Of a stretch of 64,000 bases of DNA, positions 39,101 to 54,200 are shown piece after piece. The notes beneath the pieces are model-generated. The model was not told where the DNA came from, searched no databases, and saw nothing but the letters and a program-made list of their open reading frames with translations. Position 1 is the first letter of the stretch; the number at the start of each line of letters is the position of its first letter. The position numbers were made by a program, and so were the translations under genes. The stretch is from Synanceia verrucosa (taxonomy: Eukaryota; Chordata; Actinopteri; Perciformes; Synanceiidae): assembly GCA_029721515.1 (NCBI GenBank), contig CM056559.1, positions 24,706,065 through 24,770,064 on the forward strand. The letters are read 5' to 3'.

Positions 39101-42100
39101 GTAAAAATCAGTTGCAGCCTCGAACCTCACCCTCAGTGTAAGTTTTAAACAGTTAATAATGGCTCATTGCAGTCTTTTTGGTAATAGAGAGTACATTATA
39201 ATGAATATATGCCTGTAAAGATGCAGCCAGTCACAGGAGCAGCATGCACTCACTCATTTCCTGATAGTGAAGGCACTGACTGGAAAGGTGCTTTATTTGC
39301 AGCCTCAGTACAGAGCATGGAAAGGATTAAAGACTGCAGTTCTTTTCTTCAGTTCTGGATTCATCTTTTTGAAATGTTTCACTCAAGCCTCCAGGTTTAG
39401 GACAGATGGTTGGTTTGTAAATGTAACACTGGGGAAAAATCAAAGCAGCTGTCACTAAGAGATTCAAAGATACTGTGTTTAATCTAAAACATGTGGTTAT
39501 TAAAGTTTAAGTGCTCTGATGAATTATGTTGAACAGCATATTAGTTTCTGGTGTAATTAGAAACCCCCCAGCTATACTTCTACATGTGTGTGGCTGCTCA
39601 TTTCTGTGATGAAAACTGAACCAAACACTACAGATGTTATAATGTTATGTGTTTGGGTTTTTTTTTTTCATCCTTTTCTTCATGTTACTTGTCGTTTGAT
39701 ATATTTTAAATCTCTAAGCATAAGGATGGGTTTGGCAATGAGGGGACAGGAGGATTAAAACATGTCAGATTCTTGATGTATTTCTTTTACTCAATTACCT
39801 CTGTTTATTCTGAAAGGTTAAACTATTCCAGGAAAGGACTTTAGTGTAATAAGGCTTGTTCACTCATGGATAGCTTTAAAGACTGTGATATATAGTAATA
39901 TACAGTGGCAAATAAGATAGCATGATATATCCTATAGTAAGTCCCATTTGTTTGGTTTTATTTTGATGTATTTTTCTGAAAATCTGAAAAAAAAATGTGC
40001 AAGAGCTGACTATATATTTATGGGAAAATCTTCAATAAAAATACAATTTTAGAAACGGTACCAAACATAGAGTGATATAGAGTGGCTTCTGAGTGACACT
40101 AAACTGAACTGTAATCACAGTGATCTTGTAAAATGGGTAAAACATGACCTCAAATATTGCAGCAAAAATGAACGTGATGTTTACTGGGATGGCAGCATAA
40201 TTCCCTTTTTGAAATTATTCATCAACAGTGTCTGCATTTGTGTCGTCACTAAATTCAATATTGAATATTATAAAGGTGTTTTGTCATATTTTCCAGTTAT
40301 CTTGATCATACATTTGCAGACACTTTTACATGTTGTGTATTGTTCTGTTGGTATGGCTGCCTTTTAAAGCGCCGTGTGTGAAATGCCAGGGACTTATCTG
40401 GATATGCTCAGGAATGTGACAAAGGACTGAGGTGCTAAATCCAGTGAAGATGGAGGCATGTGAGGCTGTTCAGCACCGCCAGAGAAAGAATAACACCTAC
40501 ATATTTCTGTTTGTTCACACATTTTATTTGTATCCGTCTGTATTTATCTTGGACAGCAAACTGATTCCTGTTGTTGGCTTAATTGAATGTATCGTTTAAT
40601 TGTGTGTCCAGAAAATCTTCATGCTGGCTACTGTATGTGAGATATATATCGACTGGTTAATAAACTACTAAATAATAATAATACATCAATTCAGATGTTC
40701 TCTAAGCACAGACACTTTCTGTATTTATTATTGATGTTAGGATTTGTCTTTTCTCTAATGATTAATCTTGTCATATAAGCAATTACTATTCCCAGAGTTA
40801 CATCACAGCCAGAAGCACAGATTATTGTGATGTTGGTGTAAAGAGCATTCAGAGAACAGTGTTCAGGACCGGTTTCTTCATGTTGTCCCTGATCACTGAG
40901 CAACCAGCAGCTCAGACACACCACACTTAATTATTCTTCCCTGTCAGCTCATACTGTAGCTCTGCTAGAAATACTGTGTGCTCTTATTATTGTGCAAGCA
41001 GTCCTCAAGCTTTCCTGTGTGATTTTTTTACGTCGTCAGGCTCTATTCCTGCTCTGTGTGTGTGCCGTAAAGCACATGGAAAACTATTGTTGATGCATTT
41101 GTTTGGGTGATTTTAAACAAACAGTGTAATACACAACTTGACCTGTGAATGTGCAGAATAGCTTTTATGTATCCCTCTTCTCAAAAAATGCATCCTGGCT
41201 CCATATTTGCTCCTAGGTTGACTTGCAAATCAGATGTAAATCAAAGTTTACATTATTGCCATTTGCTTTATTTAAATGTGTATCTGAGGAAGTAAGCGTG
41301 TGTGTCCATGCATGTATAGCCTGTGCTGTAGAACAGCTGCTGAGTAATAACCCTCCTATGGTTGTGACTCTGATAATAACCCTCCTATGGTTGTGACTCT
41401 GTACTGTAGCCGTGGTTCTGGTTCTGGTTGACATGTTGAAGCATTCATGGAGGGATAAGAGACGGCACACGAGCATGTTAGCACTGTCATTAGCGATCAT
41501 CAGAGGAAAGCTCTGCAACCATTTACAGAATCAATGACTTAATGCTACATTCCTCATCTTCCTGTTATAATCTGATTGGGATTGTCCCAAAGGACCACAT
41601 TAATAGCGCCAGAAAGTCTATACAAGAATGTAGCGCAGCGTTGAGCTTCATGTGTTTGCACACTAATCTGCCTTATCTACAGTCTGGGTGTGGCAAACTC
41701 CACCAGCATGCCACCTCTATTGACATCCACCACACAAGGATTGGAAAAAATTCCAAAAATTGTTTCATTTAAGCGAAATATTTCCAAAAATGGATGATTA
41801 ATGATGTAAGTTTACCTATATAAACTACCAGTAATCTTCGGACAGACCTCATAGATAAGTTGCTTCATGGGGTCAAAGAAATTTGGGATACAATTAAAAA
41901 AAACTCCCATGTGAGATATTTTAAACTTCACAAGATTACTGCTATAAACAGATCTTCAAAATCCAATAAGCCTATTTAATAAATACATTATTGGCTGCCT
42001 CGATCTTAATCCACTGTGTTAGACTGACTGTGAGCCGTTAAAAATCAAGATAAATAGAACAACTCAAACAGAAAGCCGCTAAGGGAAGCACAAAGGTAAT

Positions 42101-45100
42101 ATCATGTTGGCTGTTATTGGATTGCTCCTCTCTTTGCACAGCAGTGGTTCTGAACAGACTGTAAATTACTTTTTTATATGAACCTTTTTAATTTGCTACA
42201 ACAGCTGCTCTCTCTTCCTCTACAAAGGCCAAAGTTGTTGGCTCTTTCTCTTTGTTTCTCTGCACACCTGCTTTACCCAGATGTTAAATCACTGATGCAG
42301 GGGTGAGTCAGCAACGATCAGTTTCACTTTATTTTTAGAGGGTTTTTTTGTTTTTTTTTCAGTCCAGACCTTGTTTCTATACCATAATAATAAGGGATAC
42401 TTAACTTTACTTATAAAGCAGTTTATTTAAAAAGAACCACACCTGGAAACGAAGTACTATACATAAACAACAGTAAAAGACCATACAAAGAGTAAAAAAA
42501 AGAAAAACAATAAATAATTAAAACAGGAGCAAAATCTCATGATGGGTCAAAAGGCAGGAAATAAAAGTGGGTTTTAAGATTCCTTTTAAAAATACACACT
42601 GTTTGACTCAGTGAAACACCTAAAAGGCCCTTATTAGACTGTATATTCTTAAGAATTGTTTATTTTATAGCAATTATGACTATATGAATGTATGCTTTTT
42701 ACAGTACTTACATGCATTTATTTTTTCCTTCATTCTATTTTAGCAATAAAATAAGCTCTCTAACGCTTTTTCTATGACTTGTCCAGTATTTTTAGAAACG
42801 TATTGACTATTTTAGAAATGTATTTAATCTTCATCATTGCCGCTGCCTGGGCAGTATTATTCAGATCAGCTTTAGAAAGAGTCCTTGATGGTTTTGAAGT
42901 CATTCCAATGCTTTTGAATTATATTTTAATTACAGCTTGCCACATAATTTGATTTGAATTAAAAAAGCTAATCCAATAGCTCTGAATCTTCAGAAGAAGA
43001 ACTTACCTCCATTGTCCTCTATGAAGTCTCCAGGGGGAGGACGGCATAACACTAGTCAGACTAATTATTAGGACAAAGCACCAGTAAATTTCGGCACACA
43101 CCACTCCTCAAGACTGAGGTGTTCGGATAGATTTATGTTGCCGCTGTCAGATTTTCCTGCCATCGGATGCTGTGTCTGGATAAAACCCCAGCCATGCAGA
43201 ATAATAATGTGAGGTCAAAAGGTCAAGCTAAGTCCTGTCAAGATGGACGAGCTCTACTGCTGAGTGAGCTGGCAAACAGGAAGACCTAAGAAGGGGCTTC
43301 AAGCTTCACAGCTTATGATTTGTTATTTTCTTTTTAATGGTTAAATTGTATATAAAAAATCATTATAACTTTCTGTTAAATGTAGGAATTCTGAAAAACA
43401 GAACCAATAAATTGTACTAAATGCTGGGTGACACAGTATGAAGAAGCAGAAAAGATAGCTGGGCAATTTATTCCGCCATGAGAGACATGATATGATAGCA
43501 ATATCCAAGCCAACACATCACTGTGAATTAAAGCGTCAGATCTCAGGTTTGGCACTGAATCCAGTTTGTTAGGTGACCTAAAAGAGACCTCAGAGTAGGA
43601 AACTTATTGACCGTCGCAGCTCCATCAGGGCAGCTCAGGTTGCATCCATCATAATCCAGAGGGCGGGGGGCCGTGGGGGATGAACAGTGTCCTCTGTGAG
43701 GAGCCAGGTCAGATCTCCCAGGTGTTTTCAGGTAGTCATTCAGATCCATGGGAACTGGGGTCGCTGCTTTCTCGTCATCAGAGCTACCCCTCCATGGTAA
43801 TCTTTTTATTACTGGACATGCAGGGTTGGATATTCTTTCTGCTCTGGATGTTTAATAATAAAGTTAAAAACTCTCTGCTTAAGAAATAATAACTCCAGGA
43901 TGTGTTTTTCCAGATAGATTGCTTTTATTTTGTTAGGGTCATTTCCTGCTTGTGAAGAGCTTTTTATCTGATGTCAGAGAACTTTCCTGAATAATAATGT
44001 TTGAAATGTACTTCAGAAGCCATGTCCAAATATGAGAGGGGATTGAATCTGAATTCCTTCGGTCTGGTTTCCCTTTTTTGTACAACTGAGTGATCTCTGT
44101 CATGCCATAAAACTATGCCCAGAAATTTAATAATTTATCTTTAAACCGTCATGATTTTCCACTTCAGGCTGAATGCTAAAACGTGGGGAAGCGCTTAAAC
44201 ACGCTTGAGGTCAAAACATGATTTTCATTCACACCTTTTGTTTGAAATGATGTCATACAGTGGAATTTGATTCAAAAAGCCTGTGTTTAACATTTAACAA
44301 GCGTTTACAAACTCTCTGGGCCTGAGACAGACAGAAACAGGTCAGGCAGACTGTCTTACCTGTGTGTCTCATCAGCTGATAATAATCTGATCCTCGACAC
44401 AACAATGGAGCGTTCAAGCTGATCTGCTGAGGCTGCTGAACCAAGTGTCTTTATCTGACACCACAGCGCACACAGTGCATGGCCACCAACAATGAAATGT
44501 GGATTTTTATATTTTCTAAATCGTGCATCACTTAAAGTGACATTTCGCTTCTTTTCTCCCACCACCAGTCTAAAACCCAAAGCTACTAAATTTCCAGTGG
44601 TACAGAAACCCTCACTTTTTTTGGGGCTGGGTCCAATGTATCTGCAGCATTTTTGCTTCAATTATTAAAATGTGTCATCATTAAATCATATAATGGGACT
44701 AGGCTGGTGTTACTAAACAATTGATTGAATTTGTCCAAACAAAGATTACAGTTTCATTGGTGTACTTTGCAACAAAATAAACATGATTATTATACTGTAT
44801 AAAGAGTAACTCTTCTTTCTTTACTCAGTTGCTTCTTTCATCCATTTCTGCAGTAGTTTGTAGTAGTTTTTTTTTTGTTTTGTTTTTTAAATTTTGCACT
44901 TAAGTTGTGACTCAATCTTCTTGACTCTAAAACTAAGCCCTTCTTTTCTTTTGTTGACATTTATTAAGAAATGCTCTGGTAACAACGATGTTTACATGAA
45001 GGTAAAATGATTCATGTTAATAGAGACAAAGTCTGATTATGCAGTAAATACGTCCCAAAATACATAAAAAGGCACTGTGAACAGAAACTTGAAGTTGCTT

Positions 45101-48100
45101 CCAAACTTTTGGCCTGTAGTGTGTGTGTGTGTGTGTACTGTTTATCCAAATGTTTGCATATATTAAGTCTAGACACCTGATATGCCTTTAATGTATAATC
45201 ATGATCTTTTCATGTGATGTGATCAAAATGTGTGGTTTTGTAACACCCTGGCATCCGATAATTTTAAAGTGTTGTTGCTCTTTAATCTAGAGGCTTTAGT
45301 CTTTAAATTGTGTTATCCACAAATTTAAAATCATCCAAAGCTGCTGCTCAGGTCCGTCAGGTGCACTGAGTTCTCTTAAAGTGAGAAAGTTTCTGTGCTT
45401 TATGAAAAGGTCAAAAGTTTTTATATCTGTTTAAAATATGCATAGAGCTTGCACTCATCCTCCTGAGTATAGCTGAAGGCTGAGCTTACGTCTGTCCGTA
45501 TCTGAAGATGCAGCTAATTTAATATCTGCTACCATGGTACGAAAGTGCATGGCGGATGAGCACAGTAATTAGTCGGCTTGCTTGTGAAGTTATTAAAAGT
45601 TGTTCGTTGCTGATTAGCTAAGTGTTTAACGGGAATACTCTCTCCAAAGGTCAGCAGCCAGGTGACACCATGTGCTCAACGTAGGTACAGTAAGTTTATC
45701 GAAGGTTTACCTCTAAAGCGTTCTGCTGCTAAGTTATATAGATGCATTCCAAGCTGTCCTGCATTAATTCAGCTGTATTTAATATAATATATATATTTTG
45801 TTTGTGCAGTGGGAGCTGCTGTGGTCCCTCATCCTCCTCTCTACCTTCTGTCTGCTGCTGGTCTGGTTCTACTTCTGGTGGGAGGCTCATAACGACTACA
45901 GTGAGTTTAACTGGTGAGTACGCAGCCAAGCGGAGCGCTACCATGTGTCCTCAGGTCTAACTGGAGCCAGACGTCTGTCAACATATTGTTTTCTATCATG
46001 TCGATTTCCTAAATGGTCCCTTTAATCTGTCCTCTGCCTTAATCTGATCTGAGACCACCCAGCCCTCAGATTAACACATTACATAACAAAGATGGTGCAC
46101 CCAGCGTTTCCTATACTGTAAGTGACTCGACCCCATGCCGCTTTTATGTGACCACAAGTTTATGTGGCTGAAAGCATCATAAGCAGAATCTGTTTTCAAT
46201 TTCATGTTCTTATGCAAATCCTCAACCAAGTTTTTTCCTTAAAGCTCAAGGAATCCCATGATTTCATGGAAAAAATTGCTGCTAAAATTCAAAATAGATA
46301 CTTCTAGTCCTCAAGGTGGAGGTGCTATGAGAAATTATTGATCAAACACCCATCAGAACTATATGATTATATATTAATTTGTCATATCCCACTCACCTTT
46401 TCCTCCTCTCCTTCATCCCTTTGTTGCTCTGTGTTTATTCCTCACCCTGGTCCACTTTTATCAGCGATCTCACCAGTGTTTATCTCACTCTGGGCATCAG
46501 ATGTGTCAGGCAGACATTTGCCATTCCTTTCTAACAGGAAGCATACATATTTCCTGCTTTTCCTTTCTGAGGTTTCCACAGATAATCACATAGATGCCAT
46601 CCCAGCCCCTCTGTGTTCTGGTGCTTTAGCAGCAGGGAGTGTCAATCTGCAGGATAAATGTATTCACAAAGGGCTAGGGCTATCAGTGCTGAGTGACCCT
46701 GCTGTGGCTCTGTGTCGCTAGAGTCACTGATAAGGCTTTGAAAGTAATTAGTGCTATAGGCCCTAGCTGTCATGTCAAGACACACTCACGCTCTTGTCTT
46801 TGCTCTGCAGATGTGACTCTATTGATTCACCCAGAGGCACTCTTTTGAGGATTACAGCTCAGAGCGACATGGATGCATAGTTTTTATTATATTTATTATG
46901 TTTTAACTTTGTTTGGATGTTTTCTTCACTGAAGCTCCACATAAGACAGAAACCCACTGTCAGTAATTTATCCAAGCATTATTATAAGCAAGCTTTATTG
47001 CAACAGTAAAGCATCGGCATGCAAGTTGAAGGTTTTTTGTTTTTTGTTTTTTTTGAACCATGAATTCGGGGTGTTATTAAGACTCTCTGTCATTCTTATC
47101 ATCATTGGATGTCAACTTAAAAGGCTTGACTTTAAGTGATACTGGCAAGAAATGCTTTTAAAAACGAATAATGTGTTTGTGTATAAACTCAGTTCTGCCA
47201 GGCTTACACACCTGTTAGTCCTGATTGAATCCATGTGAGCTCTCAGTATGAGGAGTTATTCACTCTCTTGTTCCTGCAGGTTCCTCTATAACCGCTCTGG
47301 GGAGTGGAGCGATGGCACTGTTCCCATCCTGGCCACCACCGCTGCTGGATTCACCTACATTGCATTTTTAATGGTCAGTCCAGCATCAAATTTTCACTGC
47401 GGAGATGTTAAACATGTTGTGTTCCTCATAATGCCTGTATGTAGGCTAGTTGTTTGCATGTGTTGCCAGACGTAGAAAGATTTTGGTGATGTTGAGGCAG
47501 CAGCAGTTTTTTTGAAAAATTCATGTGTGTGTTTCTCTTCTCAGTTTTTAGCACTTTGCCACATTGCACTTGGGCAACAGTTGAATTTGCACTGGCTCCA
47601 TAAGGTGAGACTGAGTGGGTGGTGTTAATGGGAAGCGGATGGTATGATGGGTGTCTGTGTGAGGTGGGTGGTGTTTACACACTACTGTGCTCATTCATTG
47701 CTGAACTTGTCCTGAACCCTGTTGGACCATGTTGTCCTAGGAGGGTTGTGAAAGTCCAGTAAATGACTATCAGCAAAACAAATACAGGAGCTGAACACTG
47801 TTTAGGGTGTGAAAGAGCTGAGAGCTATTTCAGGTTATTCTGTGGTGTGTGCATGTATCTAAAGTGACAGCCTGTCTTTTTTTTTCCTTTCTTTTTTGTC
47901 TCTCCCTCTCCGTCTACACAGATAGGAGTGACTGCTGCTCTGCTCACCACCATTGTTGGGGTGATTTCTGTCAATCAAACATGGGGACAAGAGTGGGATA
48001 TCATCCCAATCTCCCTGCAGGTCAGCAGGCTGAGACAGTAGTACTGACTCTAAACTGAGTGTTGGGACACACTGGTGGTCTATTTGTTATTCCTATAAGC

Positions 48101-49467
48101 TAAGAGTTTGACAGATGGTTTGTGGGCGGTAGATCAAATAGGTTAGCACGAACCACTTATGGAATAGAATAGTTTTTTATTTATTCACCCTCCACAGCAG
48201 CATAGGCAAGTCACAGAATGCAATAAACAACAGCAATGAAATAAGAGAATACGTAGTAATAATGCATATTTACAATATGTACAAAATAAAAAGGAAGAAA
48301 ATATATATATTTTTTAGTTGTAAGTGAAGTATTTATTAGACAGTTATAAATTAATATAAAATGTATTTTTTCTACCTGGACATGGAAGGCATATAAGCAT
48401 AATTTGTGGATAATTTCACGTCTTGAATTATTTGTAAGTGCAAACCAAAATGTTTTTGATGCATGGTACAGCAGAACAGGTTTGGGAATCACTGTGGTGA
48501 TAAGACAGTCAATCTGATGCCCTGAGGGTTGGGAGGAGCTTAAAATTACTACGTCCCTGTGAGATGATTGCTTTGAATGTGTGACTGAACTGAGCATGCA
48601 TTCAAACTGAATGTCTCTACAAATTACAGCTATTATCTCTGAATAGTTTTTTTTCCATTGTCTCAACCCCAGATAATGTCTGTAATTCCATGCCTCTCTG
48701 TCGTTATCTGTGTTTCTCTTCTCTTTTTTCGCTCATGGTCATCTCTCTTAATCCCTGATTGTCTTTCTTCCCCTCCTCTCCTTTTCTCTATATCTTCTTT
48801 CTTTCTTTCTTCTCCTCGCTGCCTCACGGCTCTCTCCAGGCCACAGGTCCTTTCCTCCATGTGGGGGCTCTTGCTGCCGTCACAGCTATGTCTTGGATTG
48901 TTGCTGGACAGGTCGCCCGTGCAGAAAAAACAAGTACGCTTACTTCTGCAACACAAAATACAAGTTACACTTACTGCCATGCACACAGAGGGAAAGAGTG
49001 GTGAATGATTAACACTGTGTAGACAGAGGCTAGGACCTCCACCCAGGGTGTCGGAGATAACGCACATTCCTACTGGCTCATGTGATGTTTCCACTCAGGA
49101 CACCTTGGATTGTTTTCTTCTTGAGTACAGGAGTCGCTCCGGAGATTATCAGCTCTAACTCTCACTAACATTTGTGTCTGTAGAATAAAATTTAAAGTCA
49201 GTGTCATTCATAAATCAAGTGTATTGATATGACCTTAATGCAGGCCATCAAGCTGAATCATGAATTTTCTTATTACTTTTATTCTAAATTATGACCACTC
49301 TCAAACTGAACAGGACAGTTTGTACTTTGTTTAAACCTGATTAAAGTCCTTAGCTACATTTTAGGTTCTGCTTTTGGAGAGACCTGATGAGGTGGAAAGG
49401 TTTAGGAAATAGTTTTCCCACTTGAGCATCTCTGCTGTACTGCAGAGTGGAGTCTGAACACCAAAGA

Positions 49468-49514
<47 letters not shown>

Positions 49515-51252
49515 ACCTCAGCACTGACCTTGAAACAAACACTGTACATTTGTGTGTTTGTCTCCACACTTGTGCAGCCTTCACCACTCCCTTACACTGA
49601 GGTGGATGCAGGGAAAGTGTCTCACCTTGTTCCTGCTGTCAGTGTTGATGGCCACTGTGTGTTGCTACATATGATGGATACTGAACGCTGAAGACTCCTA
49701 GATCACTGAAAAACATCAGTGCTGTGTCTTTTTATGAAATAGTTCATTTCTGTAGAAGTGATGGTGCTGGTATTTGTCCTTGGACAGAACTAGGCTGTAA
49801 GTGTTATCCAGGCTTAATGCTAAGCTAAGCTAACCGTCTGCAGTTTCATCTTTACCATACAGACAGGAGCGTCGTATCAGTCAGATTTTTGTCTGTCAAG
49901 AAAGCAGTATTTCCCAAACTATTCCTTCAACCTCTGCCACTCCTTACTGAACTGTCTCCTCCAGTTTTCCAGGTGGTGGTGGTGCTGCTGTACATCACTT
50001 TGTTACTAGGACTCTACGTCGCTCCCCTGTACATCACCTCCCCCTGCATCATGGACCCCTCCACCCTCAAACAACGGCCGGACGTCATTGGCCACCAGGG
50101 AGCCCCCATGGTGAGCCGCCTGATCTCTATTATCCAGTCCTAATGTGGAGATGTCAAACAGGCCACTCTAAACAGATTGTGTTTCATATGGTTTCACACT
50201 TATACTACCTGACATTGGTTTGACAGCATCAGACCCTGAGAGAGCGTCAACGACCACTTGATTCTGATTTGGAGAAGGCAGAGGGAAAACTGTGCTGCCC
50301 TCATAGATATCTTGTTCCCCTTGTTTTTCATCTCTTTTTTCCCAGTGCTATTCTAGTCTATTAATGACCTTGTGGTCATGCAACTGAAAATACTCCACAA
50401 ACATAACCCAGTGGGAGCCTGGATCTCTCACTGCCTGATGTATGGCTGGGATATATTTTCTGCTGGACTGTATACTTCTGCCCCATAAGGCAAAGATTTG
50501 GCAGCTTGTTGTGAAGGAAAATCAATAAGAGATTATGATCAGATTCACTGATGCCTCAAAAAGGCAAAGAATGTGTCAAAAAGGCCACATTAAATCTGAT
50601 ATATGCACGCCTAAGCAGAGTTTTGCTCTTCATATTCTGATTTATGTGCTTGGATTAAGGTCATGGCTTCTAAATGTTACCTCAAGGAGGATGTATGTAC
50701 AGTATCTGGCTCAGTTTTAGGGAGCACTGGGAAGAAAAAATGAAGGAGGAACTCATAATGATTACACACACACACACACTGAAAACACACCCTGCTACTG
50801 GTGATATTTTTGTAGGAACGATCGATCCTCTCTGTGGAATCTAAAATTAGGAGTGGCTCTGCGAGGCTGTGAGAAACTCAGTCATATGACTGAACTTCCC
50901 AGAAGGACTCTGTATTGATTACGGCATCATTCCTTCCCAGTCATCTCTTTACTCACAGGGTCTCATAGGAAAATGCTTTTCTGGTCAGTGATGTTTAACC
51001 TGACGTTGTAATGGTCACGACCTTGACTTGAAGAGTTAAAGAGCGATCAGGAGGAGTCTATTTTTGTAATTGGCAGCTAGTAGGGCTTCCAGTAAAATCA
51101 CCGATTAGGTCACTCTTCCTGGACTACATGCAGTGATTGTGTGTTTGTCTTTACTGTGTGAATTTCCAGCTGGCACCAGAGAACACACTGTGGTCCTTCC
51201 AGCGAGCTCTGCAGATGAACGTCACTGGGTTGGAGGCCGACGTAGCTATTAG

Positions 51253-51286
<34 letters not shown>

Positions 51287-54200
51287 TCAATACAGAAGAA
51301 TGACGATGTCAAACAAATGAAGGGTTATAGAGGCTGTCTGGGTAATGCCCTTGTTGTTAGTTTTCCTTTTCATAGATGATGAAACATCTTAATACCTGGA
51401 ATAGAAAAATCCTTTAAGGCTCTTAAAATCAGACAAAATTTTATTGTCAAGTCATTTTTATGTGGCAGTAACAAATTATTATTATAGCCCCACAGTCAAC
51501 AGAAACAGCTTTTTGCTAAATGTTTTTTTATAGTTTCTCTTTTTAAGTATTTATTGATCTTGATCTTTTTTTAAAAAAAAATTTGAAATATATTTTTTAT
51601 TATTATGTGTGTTTTATTTTTTATTATTTAATTGCATTATTTTTAGTTGTTTTTCTTCTTTTTCTTTTTTTTTTTACCCTGTAGCACTTTGAGATTTCCA
51701 AACTGTAAAATGCACTACAAATAAAATATAGTATTATTATTATAATTGTTGTTGTTATTATTATTATTATGAAGAATACAAGGTCTACGTGGGATACTAT
51801 CAGGACTGTAGCGTTGCTACAGCGATGCTACAGCAGATCAGTCTATCAGCAGCAGTAGGTGGAGACATGACATCACCATCCTAATGGGAGGTGACAGGCT
51901 GCGTTCAGATAAACACAGTGGAGGAGGAGAAGTGGGGGCTGGGTACTGTACAGTATACTGTATGATGGACAGTGGGTGTACGTGTCTACTCATGCGTGTG
52001 CAGTGATGGGGATGAGTGATCGTGTGGAGGTGGGGGTGTTGCTTTGCATGTGCAGGGTGTATATTTGTGGGTTGGGGCTTTATTTTGAAGGTGACTGGCC
52101 GTATGATTGGTGCAGGCCGCTGACAGGTGAGCTCCAGACTGCAGAGTAATTAGACTTGATGACAGCCAGAGCCACGGAGAGAGCAGATCATAAAAAGCAC
52201 ACTGAAAGAGACAGGACAGGCTTTTGTTTTCAGCCCAACTTTGAATAACAAATACTTGCTTTTTCTTTAGTCTTGCTTTTGTCTTGCTTCCACTGGATAA
52301 CAAAAAAGAAGTCATTTGCTGTTCAAATATTGAGCAGCAGCATTTTCCAAACTCCTTGTCTCTGCTCTTCCTCTTTATTTTTTTTTTTTTATATTGTTTG
52401 ATTTCAAGGGTTCACCCTCGACCCAATTCCTGTCTGTTCTGCACTTATCTCATAACTGTCATGTAGAATGAGCTGCAGATAAAGCTACCTTTCATTTCCT
52501 TTTGAGTCCTTTTTGAGCATTGCTCAGTTTGAATTATTCTAAAAATATAAGTGACAGTGATTGGAAACACCCTGTTCCTGTAATGGTGGAATTAAGGAAA
52601 ATTATACAGGCGCTCTGTTGCCCGATCATAAACTAAAGGCTGTGTATTGCATCTTTGTTCCCCTCCTGTGATCATCAGTGTGGATGGAGTGCCTTTCCTG
52701 ATGCATGACCGCACCCTGCGAAGGACCACAGACGTGGAGAAGGTTTTCCCAGACAGACAGATGGAAGAGGCCTCATTCTTCAACTGGACGGATCTGCAGC
52801 AGCTCAACGCTGGACGGTGGTTCCTGAAGGTACTTCATGGTTTGCTGATGAAGCCACTTGTGAGGCGGGATGAGCGTCATGAGCACTGTGGTCCTCTGGT
52901 GTTACTGAAATACTGAGAGATGTTGAAGCAAAGGGTCAAACAGGATGGAAGCACACCGACACAAAAGCTGTGTGAGTTTAGAACAAATAGCCCAATTATT
53001 TGGTCCTGCATATGATATTGCAGCATACGCAAGAAATATAGAAGTGACCTGTGCCAACATTTTTATAACAAATACAAACACAAACAGATTACAGAGGCAG
53101 CAAAGTTCACCACCGCTCTTCTCCTAATTCTTTCTGGAGTCATGTTGTGAAGATCATATTATTCTAGTAAATGGAGACTTTTAACAATATTGACAAAGAC
53201 AGCCTTCGATGGACGTTCTGTGTTAAGACAGTGTTTTTTGTAATGACATTTTTACTTTCTGCCAGAAAGACCTTCAGGAGGAAGGCATCATTCTTACTGA
53301 GTCTGTCAGGGTTATGACCAAGAAAGAGGGAAGTCGATGATAATGCAGATTTAAGAGATGATTTTAAGAATCTTCCTTTCAGCAAGTCTACATAGAAGGA
53401 CAGGACCAGAAGACATGGGTGTGATCCACTATGATCCTTCCAGCAGCATATTTCTCTCATAAACAGGGAGCCATGTTTATGAGTAATATGAGTTTTTCCA
53501 GCAGATTCCATGTCCATGAATGACACTGCAAAAAAAAGGCTATCTAAAAAGAAGATTAAAAACACTAAATCTGAGGAAAAAGTTATCTGTCCACGCAGCG
53601 AGGTTATTTCACTTGATAAGATTTCTCAAATTAACATTGTTAAATCTAGATGTAAGTTGTTTCTAAAAGGCAAAAGATTGTTAAATTTAGATATAAGTTG
53701 TTTCTAAAAGGCTAAAGATTGTTAAATCTAGATATAAGTTGTCTCTAAAAGGCTAAAGATTGTTAAATCTAGATATAAGTTGTCTCTAAAAAGCTAAAGA
53801 TTGTTAAATCTAGATATAAGTTGTCTCTAAAAGGCTAAAGATTGTTAAATCTAGATATAAGTTGTCTCTAAAAGGCTAAAGATTGTTAAATCTAGATATA
53901 AGTTGTCTCTAAAAGGCTAAAGATTGTTAAATCTAGATATAAGTTGTCTCTAAAAAGCTAAAGATTGTTAAATCTAGATATAAGTTGTCTCTAAAAGGCT
54001 AAAGATTGTTAAATCTAGATATAAGTTGTCTCTAAAAGGCTAAAGATTGTTAAGTCTAGATATAAGTTGTCTCTAAAAGGCTAAAGATTGTTAAGTCTAG
54101 ATATAAGTTGTTTCTAAAAGGCTAAAGATTGTTAAGTCTAGATATAAGTTGTCTCTAAAAGGCTAAAGATTGTTAAGTCTAGATATAAGTTGTCTCTAAA

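Noticed and set aside
48211..48666. 151-codon minus-strand frame
   Set aside because: AT-rich intronic sequence in gdpd5 with no conserved motif; chance open frame.
53510..53707. 65-codon plus-strand frame at the left edge of the minisatellite
   Set aside because: Intronic and formed partly by the repeat units; no resemblance to a protein.
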